The notes under the pieces are model-generated. The model had not been told where the DNA came from. It ran no database searches and saw nothing but the letters and a program-made list of their open reading frames with translations. Of a stretch of DNA of 64,000 nt, positions 60,843 to 64,000 are shown in pieces. Origin of the DNA: Sipunculus nudus. Taxonomy: Eukaryota > Annelida > Sipuncula > Golfingiida > Sipunculidae. The DNA is taken from positions 14,498,882 to 14,562,881 of the forward strand of contig CM049317.1 in NCBI GenBank assembly GCA_026874595.1. The letters run 5' to 3'. Made by a program: the position numbers and the translations under genes. Positions within the stretch are counted from its first letter, which is position 1. The number at the start of each line of letters is the position of its first letter.

Positions 60843-61634
60843 CAAGGTTTGCAGTTGACCCCGGTAAAACCTAATTTACCCAACCCAGTGGGTACAACCT
60901 GGGTGAAAACTATTTTACCCAGCTACCTGTGTTTTACCCAGGTTTTTGCTCAGTTTATTACCCAGGATTTTTCATGTTTATTTGCCTTTATGAAGCAGGG
61001 GCCTGGGCCAAAGTTTCTTTTTGTCTGGTCAGCAGAAGTTATTAAACACATTTTGAGAATATAAGTAGCAAGCCAAGTAATGCCAAGTGGCTCTGATCAC
61101 ATAACCCTGTCTATAAGGCCAAAATAAAAAAAGGGTATGGTTCTCAGGCACTTTTTTTCAGAAATCAATGCGGGCGGGTGTTTTTTTAAATTTTTTATTT
61201 TTTTTATTGTTTCGATTAAAATGTCAAATGATAAGGGAAAAGCCTGATAATAACAGATTTATTTTGCTTAACAAGTAAAAGCACTACATTACAAAGAAAA
61301 TTGTATGATTTTATCTCCTTGAAAGAAATGTCCGAGCGGCTGCAGCTCAAACTTGGTAAGATTCTATTGAAAATCAACATGAAAATTTTTTATGCAGGGG
61401 TATAAAATTGATGCAGGCGGTGCCTGAGAACCATACCTTTTATTTTTTTTCTGGCCTAAGACGTTCTTTATCACTCATGCCCAAACTCATGTTTGGCTGT
61501 GTGCAGAGCACATCACACAAATCAATATATAGGATATTGAGGTAAAACCCAGGAATCCTGGGTAATACCTGAGTAAAACCTATTTTACCCAGCCTGGGTT
61601 TTATGGGTTTCACCAGGCAAACATGCAAGCTCTG
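60843..61634. mobile_element. hAT-type non-autonomous element with nested MITE
   Basis: Flanks ATTGTAAG (60835-60842) and ATTGTTAG (61635-61642) differ by one base, as an 8-bp hAT duplication would. The ends are CAAGGTTTGCA and the complement of TGCAAGCTCTG. Subterminal ACCCAGG/CCTGGGT repeats are dense on both sides, as in the hAT at 43788. The interior holds the MITE at 61114-61459; without it the element is about 445 bp. Confidence 0.7.
61114..61459. mobile_element. GGCCAAAA-terminal MITE, copy 2 (nested)
   Basis: Reverse-oriented relative of 24185-24527 with the same termini (AAGGCCAAAATAAAAAAAGG / GGCCTAA) and inner GAAATGTCCGAGCGGCTGCA. It sits inside the hAT element at 60843-61634 and so is younger than it. 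Confidence 0.75.
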
Positions 61635-61642
61635 ATTGTTAG

Positions 61643-62649
61643 GGGCTTAATGTCTATTCCGATCATTGATTCTTTACCTGGATTCAATTCTTGATTCAGT
61701 TATCACTCGTGTAGTAAATTTCGGTCATGAACGAGAGCTAGGTAATAGGTGAATAATTTTAGATCTTAAATTTTACAGTACCTAAAAACAGTGAAATTGT
61801 AAATCAAAGATTGATATTACATACAGATTTGATTACCAGTGTTTGGTATTATCTGCCAAAAATGGACAAGAATTTCCACTCAGTTGATTTTAAAAGTGTG
61901 AAAATTTTGTGTGTGGATTAAAAGTCAATATAATTATGGACATATGATATTCTGTATAGCTTAATCTATGATGAAATCACAAAAACATGGAACCTTTGGG
62001 AAACAAGGGAAACCTGAGAAAATTTAACCTTGCGAATATGAAGCCAACCACTGTATATAATATCAGTTAACTCTCAGGTTTTAAAATTAACCCAAATGGG
62101 CCAAACCCTGCGTGTCATTGTCAGAAAATTTCAGAGTCTGAGCTATTAGCTAAAACATAAATTTGGGATTTTGAAAGCAGCAGACAGCCAGTTTTTTTAG
62201 CTGTTTCCAACATGTCCAACAGGGATGAGTAAGGTCATATATCAAGTATCACTTAAAACACTTTATACTGGAATGTTCATTGGGTCACCCACTGATCAGT
62301 TTGTTAATTTGCAAATACAGCAGACAAGCAATTTTCTGGGGGGGCAAAAAGAAATTCATTGGTCAGACTACCTCAAATTATCTTCTGAATCTAATTTTGA
62401 GTCTAGGCTTAACGTTGGTGTTCATTGAAAATCTGGCTAGGCTATTATTTAGCCACCAGTCAAAATATTTTGGCCCAACATATTAATGGATCTTGTCTCT
62501 AGTAGTAATCTACACATCCACCTGCAGGGGAAACCCCTTGCCTGCATGAACATGTCATTATTTAATAAAATAGGGAGTACAGTGTTAACCATGTTTTTAC
62601 CAGTTAGTGTCCAGAAAAATAAATATTAAACTCGATAATCTCTTCTTGT
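61643..62649. other. EPC intron, minor MITE end only
   Basis: GAAGCCAACCACTG at 62039-62053 resembles the terminus of the MITE at 36510; a partner end was not found. The rest shows nothing. Confidence 0.35.
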
Positions 62650-62830
62650 AATATTAAAGCCAGCTATTCACCTACCTTTCGTGGATGATTAAGTGATTTT
62701 ATGTTTACTCCGCATACATTTTAATGTACTCGTAGGTCATTCCTGCTAAGAAAAGTTATTATAAAGCCTTTGTGGTGGAGGTATGAGCTTTGTTTATTTA
62801 CAAGCTTTAAGTTAACCATTTTAGCAGACC
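62650..62830 (+). repeat. Dispersed repeat G, fragment
   Basis: TTAAAGCCAGCTATTCACC and CTGCTAAGAAAAGTTATTAT plus GGTATGAGCTTTGTTTA match 39356-39510. Confidence 0.45.
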
Positions 62831-64000
62831 ATTCTTGAATTAGTTTGAATTGCCTGGTCTTTTTAGTTTAGCTTTTAGTGAAAGAACACAGCTCTTATTG
62901 TGAATGGCACATGCAGTACTCATGAAAAAAAAGGTTTATAAAAAAAATGTTTAGAAAAAAAACTGACTTGCAGACCCACTATAATTTCAACCCCTTTAAT
63001 TCCAGCAGTATCGGTTGCATGCAATTAAATGTATTTGGTCAGTGTATCAAAGACATTTGTTGAAGAACTATATCCAGCTAAAAAAATAAACATCCAGTTT
63101 ACCCAGGGACAACAGTACATTTATGCAGCTTTGAGAAACCTACACATTGCCTGTGCCACCTTTAGGATCTTCTGGAGTCTAAGAATCATGGGCTGTTGAC
63201 AGAAAATACACAAGTTTATCAAATTATATTTAGCAACCTTAAATAATCAATATACATGAGCAATAACAGGCACCTGTTTCATTTGCAATTAAATGAAAGG
63301 TTTGTCTCATTTTCAGATGAACTTTTTAGGAATCTGGAATGGTTAGATAGATCTACAATATGGGGGCAACAGCAGGACCATATTCTGAAAAGTTTATTTC
63401 AGGGACTCCTGAGTCCTGACTGTCTTCTCATGTGGCTCCCTGAAGATCTGTCTCAAGAACATCTTGATGGGACTTCATTGATGTTGATGTTATCTGAGCA
63501 TTATATGGGCTGTGTTGCGTGGTCGGTTCTTAGCTGGTATTCCTAGAATCAATATAAATCATGGAGGCTGGCTGTGCTGGGGTGTGGCTCTGGGAGATGT
63601 TTGGTGGCAGTGCATGTTGTCTGCACTATCCAGCTTCAGATGTGCTGGTCAGATCTTGAGAAGTGCTGGTCAAGGAATTGATTAAATCCTGGCCAGCCTG
63701 GTCAGTTTTCTTGCAGCTCTATTAACTGCCACTGGATGCTGCTGTTATATCACAAGGGGTTTCTTATACCGCACTACAGAAGATATTTGAAGCTGAAAGT
63801 TAGCATCCAGTTTGGATTTCGAATAAAACCACAGATCAAGAGAAATTAAAATTGTACCATCTTCTACCAACTATCTGACAATTAGAAGCATACAATTTCA
63901 AAGGAACCAAATCTTTTCCTGCACTTCACTTGGATGCTGTACTACAAATGATCTTTCATTACGTTAACAGCAGTAAATTGTGAAGAAAGAAGAACAAGTG
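62831..64000. other. EPC intron, no feature recognised
   Basis: An open frame at 63256-63546 has no recognisable domain and no clear splice borders. The downstream GC-richer stretch (63560-63720) is repetitive in CTGGTCAG-like words. Nothing else to report to the window end. Confidence 0.4.

Noticed and set aside
63256-63546. A 96-residue frame near the window end as the next EPC exon or a separate gene
   Set aside because: It does not resemble the EPcA continuation, has no convincing splice borders and no recognised domain.

Overview
The window is eukaryotic nuclear DNA. It is AT-rich, has spliced genes with long introns, and is crowded with nested mobile elements, MITEs, minisatellites and (AT)n tracts. 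The repeat style (non-autonomous elements built from internal tandem units, GTCC-rich blocks, DIRS, hAT and Helitron-like remnants) together with intact metazoan housekeeping genes suggests a marine invertebrate, most likely a bivalve mollusc. That placement is inference; no species call is possible from sequence alone.

Three protein-coding genes can be supported. (1) The 3' two thirds of AARSD1, the alanyl-tRNA trans-editing factor, lies on the + strand as eight exons between 14214 and 30610. Every junction has AG/GT borders and the reading frame is continuous; the N-terminal part is not seen and probably lies left of the window. (2) RBBP9, a serine hydrolase, lies on the - strand at 40432-41001 with its whole coding sequence in one exon and a probable 5'UTR intron. 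(3) The first coding exon of an Enhancer of Polycomb (EPC1/EPC2) homologue lies at 51216-51368 on the + strand; the rest of that gene must continue to the right of the window.

Layout: 1-13431 is a mosaic of repeats: family A copies bounded by AGCTCAGCTGA and GACCCATGGGTC ends, a Helitron-like element, an array of nuclear-receptor-like half sites, a TTAA MITE, a 1.1 kb 27-bp minisatellite, and a 1.8 kb TA-flanked element with perfect terminal inverted repeats inside a family A copy. 13432-30975 is AARSD1; its introns hold a SINE, a family A copy split by a DIRS-like element, hAT and pogo-like MITEs, and four further families of tandem-unit elements. 30976-40431 is intergenic, with two more Helitron-like copies, MITEs and a small minisatellite. 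40432-42260 is RBBP9. 42261-50937 is intergenic, with a family A copy carrying a hAT remnant and a cluster of very long (AT)n tracts. 50938-64000 is the EPC promoter, exon 1 and part of intron 1, containing a 3.5 kb segment bounded by inverted double-hairpin ends and a hAT element with another MITE nested in it.

The most unusual theme is that several repeat families with otherwise different sequences carry the same palindrome, GGTGGCGCCACC, and are often built from units of about 145-150 bp, close to nucleosome length. The three host genes have unrelated jobs (tRNA quality control, serine hydrolase, chromatin acetyltransferase scaffold) and nothing suggests that they work together.
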